Shown here: in pieces, positions 33,775-41,930 of the stretch
How the letters are laid out: the number at the start of each line of letters is the position of its first letter
Position numbering within the stretch: the first letter of the stretch is position 1
Origin: Streptomyces lincolnensis
GTDB lineage: Bacteria; Actinomycetota; Actinomycetes; Streptomycetales; Streptomycetaceae
Assembly (NCBI RefSeq): GCF_021173675.1
Contig: NZ_JAIHON010000008.1
Coordinates: 449,075-513,074 of the forward strand
Length of the DNA: 64,000 bases
Reading direction: 5' to 3'
The notes under the pieces: generated by a model
Database searches by the model: none
The model's input: the letters and a program-made list of their open reading frames with translations, nothing else
What the model was told of the DNA's origin: nothing
Made by a program: the position numbers and the translations under genes

Positions 33775-36303
33775 CTACTCCGACTTGATCGCCGTCAGCA
33801 TGTTCAGCCGGGCCGCCCGCCGGGCCGGCCACAGGGCGGCGAGGATGCCCACCGTCGCGGCCAGGAGGAGGAAGACGGCCATCCGGGCCCAGGGCAGGAC
33901 CAGTTCGTACGTCGCCATCTTCGAGGCCAGCAGCTCACCGGCCGCCCAGCCGAAGAACACGCCCAGACCGATGCCCAGCACCGCCCCGAACAGCGAGATC
34001 ACCAGGGACTCCAGGCGGACCATCCGCTTGATGCCCTTGCGGTCCAGGCCGATCGCCCGGAGCATGCCGATCTCCTGGGAGCGTTCGAAGACCGACATGG
34101 CCAGGGTGTTGATGACGCCGAGGACCGCCACGATCACCGCCATCGCGAGCAGGCCGTAGACCATGTTCAGCATCAGCGTGAACATCTGCGCGATCTCGTT
34201 GGAGATGTCCTTCTTGTCCTGGACCTTGATCGCCGGGTTGGTGCCGAGGGCCTTCTCCAGCTTGTCCTGTACCGTGCCGGAGGCGCCGTCGGAGGTCTTC
34301 ACCATGACCTGCATGACGTAGGGGTCCGTCACATGCGGGGCGAGGGTCGCCTCGTCGAGCAGGATGCCGCGCAGGAACTCGTTGCTCTCGTAGGTCCCGG
34401 CGACCGTCAGCCGCTGCTTCTCGCCGTCCTCGAAGGAGGCGGTGAAGCCGGAACCGACCTTCCACCCCTTGGACTTGGCAGTCTCGCTGTCCACGACGAC
34501 CTGGGTGCCGCCGACCTTGAAGGAGCCGTCGTCCACCTTCGGGCCCACCAGGTCGCCGATCGCGGCGCCGTTGACACCGGTCAGGTACTCGGTCTCGCCG
34601 CCGATCCGGGAGGCGGCGTTGGTCAGCGGGCTGGTGGCGGTGACGTCGTCGGTCTGCCTCAGCTTCTTCTCGACGTCCGGCGACAGCGAGTTGCCGTTCG
34701 CCATGGAGACGACGTAGTCCGCCTTGATCGAGGACGCCGCCATCTTGTCGATGGCCTGCTGGAGGCTGCCCGCCATCACCGTCATCCCGGTGATCAGGGT
34801 CAGGCCGATCATCAGCGCGGAGGCCGTGGCGGCCGTGCGGCGCGGGTTGCGCACCGAGTTCTGCCGGGCCAGCTTGCCGGAGATGCCGAAGACGCGCAGC
34901 ACCGGAGCCGCTGCGGCGATGAGCGGGCGGGACAGCAGCGGGGTCAGGATGAACACGCCGATGATCAGCAGGACCGCGCCGAGCCCCATGGGCATCTGGC
35001 CGTCCGAGCCGTCCATCGTGGTGGCCGCCAGGACGACCGCGACACCCGCGCCCGCGACCAGCGAGCCCAGCGTGTTGCGCAGCACCAGCGACTTGGTGGT
35101 GGCCTTGGCGTGCAGGCTGCTCATGGCCGCCACCGGCGGGATCTTCGCGGCCCGGCGGCCCGGCAGCCAGGCCGCCAGCATGGTCACCAGGATGCCGACC
35201 GCGAGCGCGACGGCGATCGTGGTGGGCTTGATGATCAGCGGACCGTCGGGGACGGTCGCGTCGAACGTGCCCATCAGGGAGCGCAGTCCGGCCCCGATGC
35301 CGATGCCCGCGAGCAGTCCGGCCACCGCGGCGACCGCGCCGACCACGAACGCCTCGATCAGCACCGACCGCGTCACCTGCCGGCGCGAGGCACCGACCGC
35401 GCGCAGCAGCGCCAGCTCCTTGGTGCGCTGGGCGACCAGCATGGTGAAGGTGTTGGCGATGATGAAGGTGCCGACGAACAGGGCGATGCCGGCGAAGACC
35501 AGCAGGCCCGTCTGCATGCCGCTCATCGACTGGGAGATCATCCGCGCCTGGTCGTCGGCGAGTTCCTTGCCGGTGGTGGTCTCGGTGACGTCCTTCGGCA
35601 GCGCCTTGTCCAGCTGGGTCTTCAGCGCGGCCTGCGTGACGCCCGGCTTCGCCTTGACGTCGATCTCGTCGTAGGTGCCCGGCTTGCCGAGGAGGCGCTG
35701 CGCGGTCGTCGTGTCGAAGAGGGTGAGGCTGCCGCCGGCGGCGACATTGCCGTCGTCGGTGGTGAAGATGCCGGTGATTTTCGGCGTGAGAACCGGACCG
35801 TCGACCGACATCCGTACGGTGTCGCCGACCTTGTAGCCGGCCCGCTTCGCGGTCTCGGCGTCGATGAGGATCTCGTTCTCGCCCTGCGGGGCGTGGCCGC
35901 TGACCAGCGGGTAGCGGGGGTCCTTGGTGCCCCAGTAGTTGCCGCCCTGCGACTGGAAGCCCTGGCCGATGAGCTTGCCGTTCTTGTCGGCGATGGCGGT
36001 GAAGTCGCTGACGACGCCGATGGCGGACGCGGCACCGGGGACCCGGGTGCTCTCGTCGAGCATCGCCTGGGTCAGGTCGTGGGACTTGCCCACCCGGTCG
36101 CCCTCGGCGTCCTGGTACCCCGCCGTGACGGCGACGTCGACCTGGTCGAAGCCCTTGGCCGAACTCTTCTGGTAGGCGTCGGAGATGGTGTTGGTGAAGA
36201 CCAGGGTCCCCGACACGAAGGCCACGCCGAGCATCACGGCGAGCACGGTCATCAGGAGCCGGGCCTTGTGCGCGAGCACATTGCGCAAGGCGGTACGGAA
36301 CAT
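33775..36303 (-). CDS. FtsX/MacB-like ABC permease with two FtsX domains (module 2)
   Basis: An 842-residue paralogue of the permease at 8728-11292. It has the same opening (MFRTALRNVLAHKARLLMTV), a first extracytoplasmic domain (about 40-260), FtsX helices with 'QRTKELALLRAVGASRRQV', a second external domain (about 500-700) and a final FtsX unit with 'ERSQEIGMLRAIGLDRKGI'. It follows its ATPase after a 39-base gap, in contrast to the ATGA overlap in module 1. The weak AGAAGAAA site before the ATG at 36303 may lower its translation. Cargo is unknown. Confidence 0.9.
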   Translation of the reverse strand: MFRTALRNVLAHKARLLMTVLAVMLGVAFVSGTLVFTNTISDAYQKSSAKGFDQVDVAVTAGYQDAEGDRVGKSHDLTQAMLDESTRVPGAASAIGVVSDFTAIADKNGKLIGQGFQSQGGNYWGTKDPRYPLVSGHAPQGENEILIDAETAKRAGYKVGDTVRMSVDGPVLTPKITGIFTTDDGNVAAGGSLTLFDTTTAQRLLGKPGTYDEIDVKAKPGVTQAALKTQLDKALPKDVTETTTGKELADDQARMISQSMSGMQTGLLVFAGIALFVGTFIIANTFTMLVAQRTKELALLRAVGASRRQVTRSVLIEAFVVGAVAAVAGLLAGIGIGAGLRSLMGTFDATVPDGPLIIKPTTIAVALAVGILVTMLAAWLPGRRAAKIPPVAAMSSLHAKATTKSLVLRNTLGSLVAGAGVAVVLAATTMDGSDGQMPMGLGAVLLIIGVFILTPLLSRPLIAAAAPVLRVFGISGKLARQNSVRNPRRTAATASALMIGLTLITGMTVMAGSLQQAIDKMAASSIKADYVVSMANGNSLSPDVEKKLRQTDDVTATSPLTNAASRIGGETEYLTGVNGAAIGDLVGPKVDDGSFKVGGTQVVVDSETAKSKGWKVGSGFTASFEDGEKQRLTVAGTYESNEFLRGILLDEATLAPHVTDPYVMQVMVKTSDGASGTVQDKLEKALGTNPAIKVQDKKDISNEIAQMFTLMLNMVYGLLAMAVIVAVLGVINTLAMSVFERSQEIGMLRAIGLDRKGIKRMVRLESLVISLFGAVLGIGLGVFFGWAAGELLASKMATYELVLPWARMAVFLLLAATVGILAALWPARRAARLNMLTAIKSE

Positions 36304-36342
36304 GGTGTTTTTTCTTCTCAGTCCTGTCGGTCCCGACCGGGA

Positions 36343-37113
36343 TCAGCTGGTGCGGCCCTTGGCGTCGAACTGCTTCATGAAGTCCAGGACCCCGTCGGCC
36401 GTCGGGCGGATCATCTCGTCGACCACGCGGCCGTCCGCGAGGAATACCACCCGGTCCGCGTAGGCCGCGGCCACCGGGTCGTGGGTCACCATGACCACCG
36501 TCTGGCCCAGCTCCCGCACGGAGTTGCGCAGGAAGCCGAGCACCTCGGCGCCGGAGCGCGAGTCGAGGTTTCCGGTCGGCTCGTCGCCGAAGACGATGTC
36601 GGGCCGGGAGGCCAGGGCGCGGGCGACGGCGACGCGCTGCTGCTGGCCGCCGGAGAGCTGGGAGGGACGGTGGCCGAGACGGTCCCTGAGGCCCACCATC
36701 CGGATCACCGTGTCCAGCCACTGCTTGTCCGGCTTGCGGCCCGCGATGTCCATGGGGAGCGTGATGTTCTCCAGGGCGGTCAGCGTCGGCAGCAGGTTGA
36801 ACGCCTGGAAGATGAACCCGATCTTGTCCCGGCGCAGCTTGGTCAGCTGCTTGTCCTTCAGCGACCCCAGCTCGGTCTCGCCGATCCGCACCGAGCCCGA
36901 GGAGAAGGTGTCCAGGCCCGCCACGCAGTGCATCAGCGTGGACTTGCCGGACCCGGAGGGGCCCATGATCGCGGTGAACTCGGACTGCCGGAACTCGACG
37001 GAGACCCGGTCCAGGGCGACCACCTGGGTCTCGCCCTGACCGTAGATCTTCGACAGATCCGTGGCACGCGCGGCCACAGCGGTGGTCCGGCCGGCGATGG
37101 ATGTGGTGGTCAC
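36343..37113 (-). CDS. ABC transporter ATPase, MacB/LolD type (module 2)
   Basis: A 256-residue ATPase very similar to the one at 7943-8731; the two share long identical stretches, including 'TAIMGPSGSGKSTLMHC', 'LENITLPMDIAGRKPD', 'LSGGQQQRVAVARALA', 'GDEPTGNLDSR' and the ending 'ARGRTS' versus 'AKGRTS'. All ABC motifs are intact. The GTG at 37113 has AGGAG about 9 bases upstream. It starts the module 2 operon, which reads leftward from the bldA region. Confidence 0.9.
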   Translation of the reverse strand: MTTTSIAGRTTAVAARATDLSKIYGQGETQVVALDRVSVEFRQSEFTAIMGPSGSGKSTLMHCVAGLDTFSSGSVRIGETELGSLKDKQLTKLRRDKIGFIFQAFNLLPTLTALENITLPMDIAGRKPDKQWLDTVIRMVGLRDRLGHRPSQLSGGQQQRVAVARALASRPDIVFGDEPTGNLDSRSGAEVLGFLRNSVRELGQTVVMVTHDPVAAAYADRVVFLADGRVVDEMIRPTADGVLDFMKQFDAKGRTS

Positions 37114-37439
37114 GAGAAGGCACTCCTGTGGAACGACGACTGGGGGAATGCCTCCATCGTCGTCGCCGCGGACCGCCGTGTAGTCAGCCGCTGTTCCGGT
37201 TCCGAAGGCAGACTCGAGTCGGACCACACCGCGCGGTGTCATACCTGGGGATGACGGTCACCCCTGACGACCCGGCGCGTCGAGAACAGGTGGAGCGTCC
37301 TCGTTCAGACGGTGAAATTCCGTCATTCCGCATGCGTGGTGAGACGTCCCGCGTAAGGCTATTGGCAAGTGCGGATGGACTGTTCCGGGTGCTGATGCTC
37401 CCTCAGAACTCAATAAAATAAGACAACATCGGGCCACCC
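37114..37439. other. Intergenic region left of bldA with an AT-rich patch
   Basis: No gene is recognisable in this stretch. It should hold the promoter of ABC module 2. An unusually AT-rich patch, 'CTCAATAAAATAAGACAACA' at about 37407-37426, stands out against the GC-rich surroundings and is close to the bldA promoter region. Confidence 0.6.
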
Positions 37440-37472
37440 GACCCCTGTTCGGGGGAGGGGTCCCGATAGGCT
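37440..37472 (+). promoter_or_regulatory. Candidate bldA promoter with overlapping inverted repeat
   Basis: TAGGCT (37467-37472) fits a Streptomyces -10 element and lies 30 bases before the tRNA 5' end. A matching -35 is weak. An inverted repeat, GACCCCT (37440-37446) with AGGGGTC (37456-37462), covers the expected -35 region and might be an operator. By eye only. Confidence 0.45.
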
Positions 37473-37501
37473 CGGGAACCTCGATGCGGAGCCCATGGCC
37501 T

Positions 37502-37585
37502 GCCCGGATGGTGGAATGCAGACACGGCGAGCTTAAACCTCGCTGCCCCTTCGCGGGCGTGCCGGTTCAAGTCCGGCTCCGGGCA
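37502..37585 (+). tRNA. bldA: tRNA-Leu(UAA), bldA
   Basis: An 84-nt class II tRNA. The acceptor stem GCCCGGA (37502-37508) pairs with TCCGGGC (37578-37584), followed by discriminator A. The anticodon arm is GCGAG-CTTAAAC-CTCGC, giving anticodon UAA, which reads UUA. A long variable arm and the T-loop GGTTCAAGTCC are present, and CCA is not encoded. UUA codons are rare in Streptomyces, and this tRNA (bldA) is the known developmental and antibiotic-production regulator. Confidence 0.97.
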
Positions 37586-37614
37586 CTTCCGACACTTGCA
37601 CCCTCCATTGAAGA

Positions 37615-37708
37615 CTTCACTTCACTGAAGCGTTCCCCGCGTGACCGTTGACAGCGGCCGTGCGCGGTCGGAGACTCATGGTTGAAAGTAAGTGAAGGAA
37701 ACTTCACT
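37615..37708. promoter_or_regulatory. Paired palindromes upstream of pobA
   Basis: Two related palindromes flank a TTGACA hexamer (37648-37653): CTTCACTTCACTGAAG (37615-37630) and the perfect AGTGAAGGAAACTTCACT (37691-37708). Both are built on AGTGAAG/CTTCACT. This layout suggests operators for a regulator of 4-hydroxybenzoate catabolism, for example a PobR-type protein encoded elsewhere. Confidence 0.55.
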
Positions 37709-37741
37709 ACGCGAACGCGAGAGAACAGAGAGGGTGGGTCG

Positions 37742-38917
37742 ATGCGCACCACCGTCGGCATCATCGGAGCCGGACCCGCCGGCCTCCTCCTCGCCCGGCT
37801 GCTGCACAACGCGGGCATCGACTCGGTCGTCCTGGAGAGCCGCGACCGCGCCTACGTCGAGCACCGGCAGCGGGCCGGGATCCTGGAGCAGGGCACGGTC
37901 GACGTGCTGCGCGAGGCCGGCGCCGGACAGCGCATGGACCGCGAGGGCCTGCGCCACGACGGTATCGAGCTGCGCTACGACAAGAAGCGCCACCGCGTCG
38001 ACTTCCCCGCCCTCACCGGCGGCCGGTCCGTGATGGTCTACGCCCAGACCGAGGTCTGCAAGGACCTCATCGCCCTCCAGCTCGCCGAGGGTGGCCCCCT
38101 GCTGTTCGAGGCGGAGGCGCTCGCCGTCGAGGACGCCGACACCGACCACCCGCGCGTCCGCTTCCGCCACGAGGGCCGCGAATCCGTCCTGGAGTGCGAC
38201 TACGTCGTCGGCTGCGACGGCTTCTGGGGCGTGGCCCGGGGGGCGATCCCCGCCGAACTCACCCAGGTGTTCGAGCGCACCTACCCCTTCGGCTGGCTCG
38301 GCATCCTCGCCGACGTCCCGCCCTCCCACGACGAGCTGGTCTACGCCCGCCACGACCGCGGCTTCGCCCTGCTCTCCATGCGCTCCCCCTCCGTCTCCCG
38401 CCTCTACCTCCAGGTGCCCGAGGGCACCGACGCCGAGTCGTGGGGCGACGAGGAGATCTGGGACGAGCTGGAGCGCCGCTTCGAGACCGACGACGACTGG
38501 CGCCTGGAGCGCGGGCCCATCACCCAGAAGTCCGTCACCCCGATGCGCTCCTACGTCCACGAGCCCATGCGCCACGGCCGTCTCTTCCTGGCCGGTGACG
38601 CCGCGCACATCGTCCCGCCCACCGGCGCCAAGGGGCTCAACCTCGCCGTCGGCGACGTCGTGACCTTCGCGCGCGCCCTGACGTACCAGAAGGACAAGGG
38701 CTCGGCGGAGCTGCTCGACGCCTACTCCGAGACCTGTCTGCGCCGGATCTGGCAGGCCGAGCGGTTCTCCTACGACATGACGACGCTGCTGCACCGGGCC
38801 CCCGACGCCACCCCCTTCGAGGACCGGCTGCAGCTCGCCCGGCTGGAGCGGATCGCCGGTTCCCGGGCCGCCGACACCGACCTGGCCGAGGCGTACACGG
38901 GCTTCCCCCTCGGCTGA
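37742..38917 (+). CDS. pobA: 4-hydroxybenzoate 3-monooxygenase
   Basis: A 391-residue class A flavoprotein monooxygenase, close to the typical 394 residues. It shows the FAD Rossmann motif 'VGIIGAGPAGLLLARLL', 'ESRDRAYVEHRQRAGILEQG' near the N-terminus, 'DYVVGCDGFWGVAR' (the DG motif) and 'LAGDAAHIVPPTGAKGLNLA' near residue 282. It hydroxylates 4-hydroxybenzoate to protocatechuate using NAD(P)H and O2. The ATG at 37742 follows AGAGGGTGGG. No protocatechuate genes are adjacent. Paired palindromes lie upstream. Confidence 0.92.
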   Translation: MRTTVGIIGAGPAGLLLARLLHNAGIDSVVLESRDRAYVEHRQRAGILEQGTVDVLREAGAGQRMDREGLRHDGIELRYDKKRHRVDFPALTGGRSVMVYAQTEVCKDLIALQLAEGGPLLFEAEALAVEDADTDHPRVRFRHEGRESVLECDYVVGCDGFWGVARGAIPAELTQVFERTYPFGWLGILADVPPSHDELVYARHDRGFALLSMRSPSVSRLYLQVPEGTDAESWGDEEIWDELERRFETDDDWRLERGPITQKSVTPMRSYVHEPMRHGRLFLAGDAAHIVPPTGAKGLNLAVGDVVTFARALTYQKDKGSAELLDAYSETCLRRIWQAERFSYDMTTLLHRAPDATPFEDRLQLARLERIAGSRAADTDLAEAYTGFPLG

Positions 38918-39103
38918 GCCATGTGACGGATTCGTCCCGGTCAGGTCATGATCCGGGCCCTGCGGGCGCCGGGAATCAGCGGTGCGCGTAGCGTGTTGGC
39001 CATCACGACGAGGGAAAGATCCTCCCCAAGCACTAGGGTCATTCCTTTGCCTACCTATTACTCTTGAGCCAAGGCCCACAGACGGTGGCCATGGAGGAGT
39101 GAA

Positions 39104-40015
39104 ATGAGGAGCAGCAACCCGGTCTTCTCGCGACGGGGGTTCAGCCGCGACAACGGCTACGCGGGCTTCAACACCGCGCCGCAGGCCGGGGGCGCAGCCG
39201 TAGGCACGCAGGGCAGCCCGTACGCGCAGCCGCAGTCCGGCAACCCGTACGCCCAGAACCCGTACGCGCAGAATCCCTACGCCCAGCAGGACGTGCAGCA
39301 CGGCGCGCCGCCGCAGGCCCCGGCCACCACCGGCCGGATGTCCATCGACGACGTCGTTCTGCGTACCGGCACCACGCTCGGCGTCCTCGTCGTCACGGCC
39401 GCGCTCGCCTGGGCGCTGCTGCCCGTGGACGACGCGAACATCAGCCGTTCGTACGGCATCGGTATCGGTGCCGCCCTGATCGGCATGGTCCTGGCCTTCG
39501 TCCAGTCCTTCAAGCGCAAGGCCTCGCCCGCGCTGATCCTGACGTACGCCGCCTTCGAGGGTGTGTTCCTCGGAGTCGTCTCCAGCATCGTCGACAACCG
39601 CATCGCCAGTGGTGCGGCCATGCAGGCGGTGATCGGCACCCTGGCGGTCTTCGCCGCCGTACTGGTGGCGTACAAGGCGGGCTGGATCCGCGTCAACCGC
39701 CGGTTCTACGGCTTCGTGATGGCGGCCGCGCTCGGCTTCGTCCTGCTGATGATGGTGAACCTGCTGTTCGCCGTCTTCGGCGGCGGTGACGGCCTCGGCT
39801 TCCGCAGCGGCCCGCTCGGCATCGTCTTCGGTGTCATCGGCATCCTGCTCGGTGCCGCCTTCCTCGCCCTGGACTTCAAGCAGGTCGAGGACGGCATCGC
39901 CTACGGCGCGCCGCGCGAGGAAGCGTGGCTGGCGGCGTTCGGCCTGACGCTGACGCTGGTCTGGATCTACATGGAGTTCCTGAGGATCATCGCGATCCTC
40001 AACAGCAACGACTAG
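39104..40015 (+). CDS. Bax inhibitor-1/YccA-family membrane protein
   Basis: A 303-residue protein. The first 80 residues are cytosolic and glycine/glutamine-rich, with repeats of 'NPYAQ' (SGNPYAQNPYAQNPYAQQD). Seven hydrophobic segments follow (about 88-300) with BI-1-like features 'LTYAAFEGVFLGVVS' and the acidic end 'DFKQVEDGIAYGAPREEAW'. The family forms pH-sensitive ion or Ca2+ leak channels; the role in Streptomyces is unknown. GGAGG lies 7 bases before the ATG at 39104. Confidence 0.88.
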   Translation: MRSSNPVFSRRGFSRDNGYAGFNTAPQAGGAAVGTQGSPYAQPQSGNPYAQNPYAQNPYAQQDVQHGAPPQAPATTGRMSIDDVVLRTGTTLGVLVVTAALAWALLPVDDANISRSYGIGIGAALIGMVLAFVQSFKRKASPALILTYAAFEGVFLGVVSSIVDNRIASGAAMQAVIGTLAVFAAVLVAYKAGWIRVNRRFYGFVMAAALGFVLLMMVNLLFAVFGGGDGLGFRSGPLGIVFGVIGILLGAAFLALDFKQVEDGIAYGAPREEAWLAAFGLTLTLVWIYMEFLRIIAILNSND

Positions 40016-40062
40016 TCTCCGACGGTCGTCCAGCACGGTCGTACGGAACAGTCGTACGGAGT

Positions 40063-40093
40063 AAGGGCCCCGGGTCGCCGACCCGGGGCCCTT
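40063..40093. terminator. Terminator between convergent genes
   Basis: A perfect 13-bp stem (AAGGGCCCCGGGT with ACCCGGGGCCCTT) and a 5-base loop lie between the BI-1-like gene and the convergent DUF4287 gene. Confidence 0.87.
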
Positions 40094-40109
40094 CGTCGTC
40101 TTCGCGCGC

Positions 40110-40340
40110 CTAGAGGAATTTGCGCGCCGCCCTCCTCAGGTCGTACTCGTGGACGATCGCCTTCGCGTGGCCGTACGCGAGGTTGTGTTCGTGGCGGAGC
40201 CAGCTGACCTTTTCCTCGAAGCGGAAGAGAGCCGGGCCTTCTTCGACGGTGCGGAGCCAGTCGGACACTTCACGACCGGTGCAGTGGGGGATGCGGGCGA
40301 GCATGTTGCGGTGGGTCTCCTCGGAGAGGACGTGGGACAT
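40110..40340 (-). CDS. DUF4287-like small protein
   Basis: A 76-residue hydrophilic protein. 'NMLARIPHCTGREVSDWLRTV', shown as NMLARIPHCTGREVSDW, and 'KVSWLRHEHNLAYGHAKAIVHEYDLRR', shown as KVSWLRHEHNLAYGHA, match the small DUF4287 domain, which has an SAP-like helical arrangement. GGAGG lies 6 bases before the ATG at 40340. Function is unknown. Confidence 0.83.
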   Translation of the reverse strand: MSHVLSEETHRNMLARIPHCTGREVSDWLRTVEEGPALFRFEEKVSWLRHEHNLAYGHAKAIVHEYDLRRAARKFL

Positions 40341-40444
40341 CGGCGCCTCCGGACGCAAAGGGGATGTAAGCCGGTCCTTCAGGTCACCGTGCCTGAGCGT
40401 TGGCCTGTTGGCAACAGTCCCGGTGGGACGCGTACGGTTGCGCC

Positions 40445-40756
40445 GTGGTGGATACGACGCGTCTGACCCGGGCTGTGGATCACTTTGCCGACCGTTTGCG
40501 GGCGGCGCCGCAGAGTCGTTTGCAGCGAGGCGCTGCCGCTGAGGCTTTGCGGTTGGCCAGGGAGTTTGTGCGGCGGGCTCAGTTGGTGGAGGCGCCCGGG
40601 GTTGAGCCTCGGGAGATGCCGGACGCGGGGATGTTCGCTGCGGCGGATCAGATCACTGTGGCTGTGCATGACTTGGCCCTCGTCCTGGAGGACGAGGGCC
40701 AGGTTGCTGAGGCTGTGAGGTTGGTGGAGGAGGCGCAGAAGAGGGCGGGGGTTTGA
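40445..40756 (+). CDS. Small helical hypothetical protein
   Basis: A 103-residue predicted all-helical protein (VDTTRLTRAVDHFADRLRAA at the N-terminus; 'DLALVLEDEGQVAEAVRLVEEA' at the C-terminus, shown as DLALVLEDEGQVAEAV). No known family is recognised. Two GTG codons (40445 and 40448) could start it. No ribosome site is seen, but TACGGT lies 7 bases before, so a leaderless transcript is possible. Confidence 0.72.
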   Translation: MVDTTRLTRAVDHFADRLRAAPQSRLQRGAAAEALRLAREFVRRAQLVEAPGVEPREMPDAGMFAAADQITVAVHDLALVLEDEGQVAEAVRLVEEAQKRAGV

Positions 40757-40765
40757 GGTGCGTTG

Positions 40766-40830
40766 GCGGGTGCGGGTTCGTCGTGGCTTGTCGCGCAGTT
40801 CCCCGCGCCCCTGGGGGACGCGGTTGCCCT
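40766..40830 (+). repeat. Streptomyces-type dispersed repeat (GTCGCGCAGTTCCCCGCGCCCCT)
   Basis: A GC-rich unit containing TCGCGCAGTTCCCCGCGCC, commonly found in intergenic regions across Streptomyces. A longer, related form in the opposite orientation lies at about 43400-43470. It fills most of the 93-base spacer between a small plus-strand gene and the minus-strand gene ending at 40850. Confidence 0.7.
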
Positions 40831-40849
40831 GCGTTTTCCTGTGAACCTT

Positions 40850-41641
40850 TTAAAGGCTCGCTATGACCCTGTCCGCCAGGATGTAGACGTTTTCCTCGCC
40901 GCAGGCGAAGGTGAGGGTGTAGGCGCCCGAGATGCCTGAGCCGCCCAGCAGGATCGGGGTTTCGCCGGCTCGGAGGGCGGTGGCGAGGCGTTCGGCTGTT
41001 TCGCGGTGGCCCGGGGTCATGCAGAGGGTGGTGCCGTCGGCGAAGACGTAGACGTCGAGGGTGCCGAGGGGGCCGGGGCGGACGTCGGTGAGTTCGGTCC
41101 GGGAGGCCGCGAGGTCCTCGAGGGTGGCGACGGTGCGTTCGTGGTCGTTCACGACGGGTGAGGCGACCGGGACGAAGTCCGGGTGGGAGGGGTGGCGGCG
41201 ACGGGCCGCGGCCAGCTCCGGGGAGTCGGCGACGTACTCCTCGCTGTCGGCGGTCGGCTCGGCGACCGGCTCCAGCGGCTCCAGGCCCACGAAATCGGCC
41301 TGCCGGGGCAGGAAGAGCTCGCTGTCGGGCAGGCCGAGCAGCGAGGGTGCGTCGGAGGCGTCTCGCGCCTCCTGCGCGGCCCAGAAGGCGCGCGCCTCGG
41401 CGAGCTCGCGCTCTCGCTCCTCGGCGAGGGCCTCGGCCACGGCGGCACGTATCCCCTCGGCGTCGGCGGACTGGCGGGCGGGCGGCACGAGGGCCTTCGC
41501 CGCGGCGGCGTTGCCCGCGGCGAGCTCCGTGTGCAGGGCGGCGACCTGTCGGCGCAGCACCATGAGGGTGCGCAGGACGGCGACGCCCACGGCGCCCGTG
41601 GCGGCCGTGGTGACCAGCAAGGCGATCGGCATGGCGCTCAC
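40850..41641 (-). CDS. Membrane-anchored hypothetical protein
   Basis: A 263-residue protein with one N-terminal membrane helix (about residues 5-25). A coiled-coil/charged region (about 28-95, 'AVAEALAEERERELAEARAF') follows, then an acidic linker and a compact C-terminal domain (about 165-263, 'LGTLDVYVFADGTTLCMTPGHRE...SGAYTLTFACGEENVYILADRVI'; shown as LDVYVFADGTTLCMTPGHRE). I recognise no family. The GTG at 41641 has GGGAG 8 bases upstream, which an ATG 9 bases further in does not. Confidence 0.77.
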   Translation of the reverse strand: MSAMPIALLVTTAATGAVGVAVLRTLMVLRRQVAALHTELAAGNAAAAKALVPPARQSADAEGIRAAVAEALAEERERELAEARAFWAAQEARDASDAPSLLGLPDSELFLPRQADFVGLEPLEPVAEPTADSEEYVADSPELAAARRRHPSHPDFVPVASPVVNDHERTVATLEDLAASRTELTDVRPGPLGTLDVYVFADGTTLCMTPGHRETAERLATALRAGETPILLGGSGISGAYTLTFACGEENVYILADRVIASL

Positions 41642-41838
41642 TGACGTACTCCCGGTTCAAAGTCGACCCCCGACTTCCTACATCAGCTTGAAGGGCGGAC
41701 TATCCAGCTGTCAGTGCGTAACGTCACGAATCGGACAGGACTTTGGGCCCGGGGGGTGCTGATGGAGGGGTGCTGACCTGCGTGAATCCCTTCCGAAAGG
41801 GAGATAGGTCACATCCTGAGGGAGATTGGATCACAAAT

Positions 41839-41875
41839 CGGCCCAGAACCCTGGTGGTTCAAGGGTTCCGGGCCG
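41839..41875. terminator. Hairpin downstream of the thiolase gene
   Basis: A 14-bp stem with one A-C mismatch (41839-41852 with 41862-41875) and a 9-base loop. It lies beyond the thiolase stop on the minus strand. A smaller TCCCTT/AAGGGA hairpin is nearby at about 41789-41803. The spacer 41642-41930 shows no gene. Confidence 0.75.
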
Positions 41876-41930
41876 ATGGGTGACGCTGGGTTCCCTTACG
41901 GCTACGGGCGGTTGGCGCCCTTCCGGGTGA

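Noticed and set aside
33757..37254. An 1165-codon plus-strand frame across ABC module 2
   Set aside because: It crosses two genes and an intergenic gap on the other strand, which a real gene would not do; composition is typical of a shadow.
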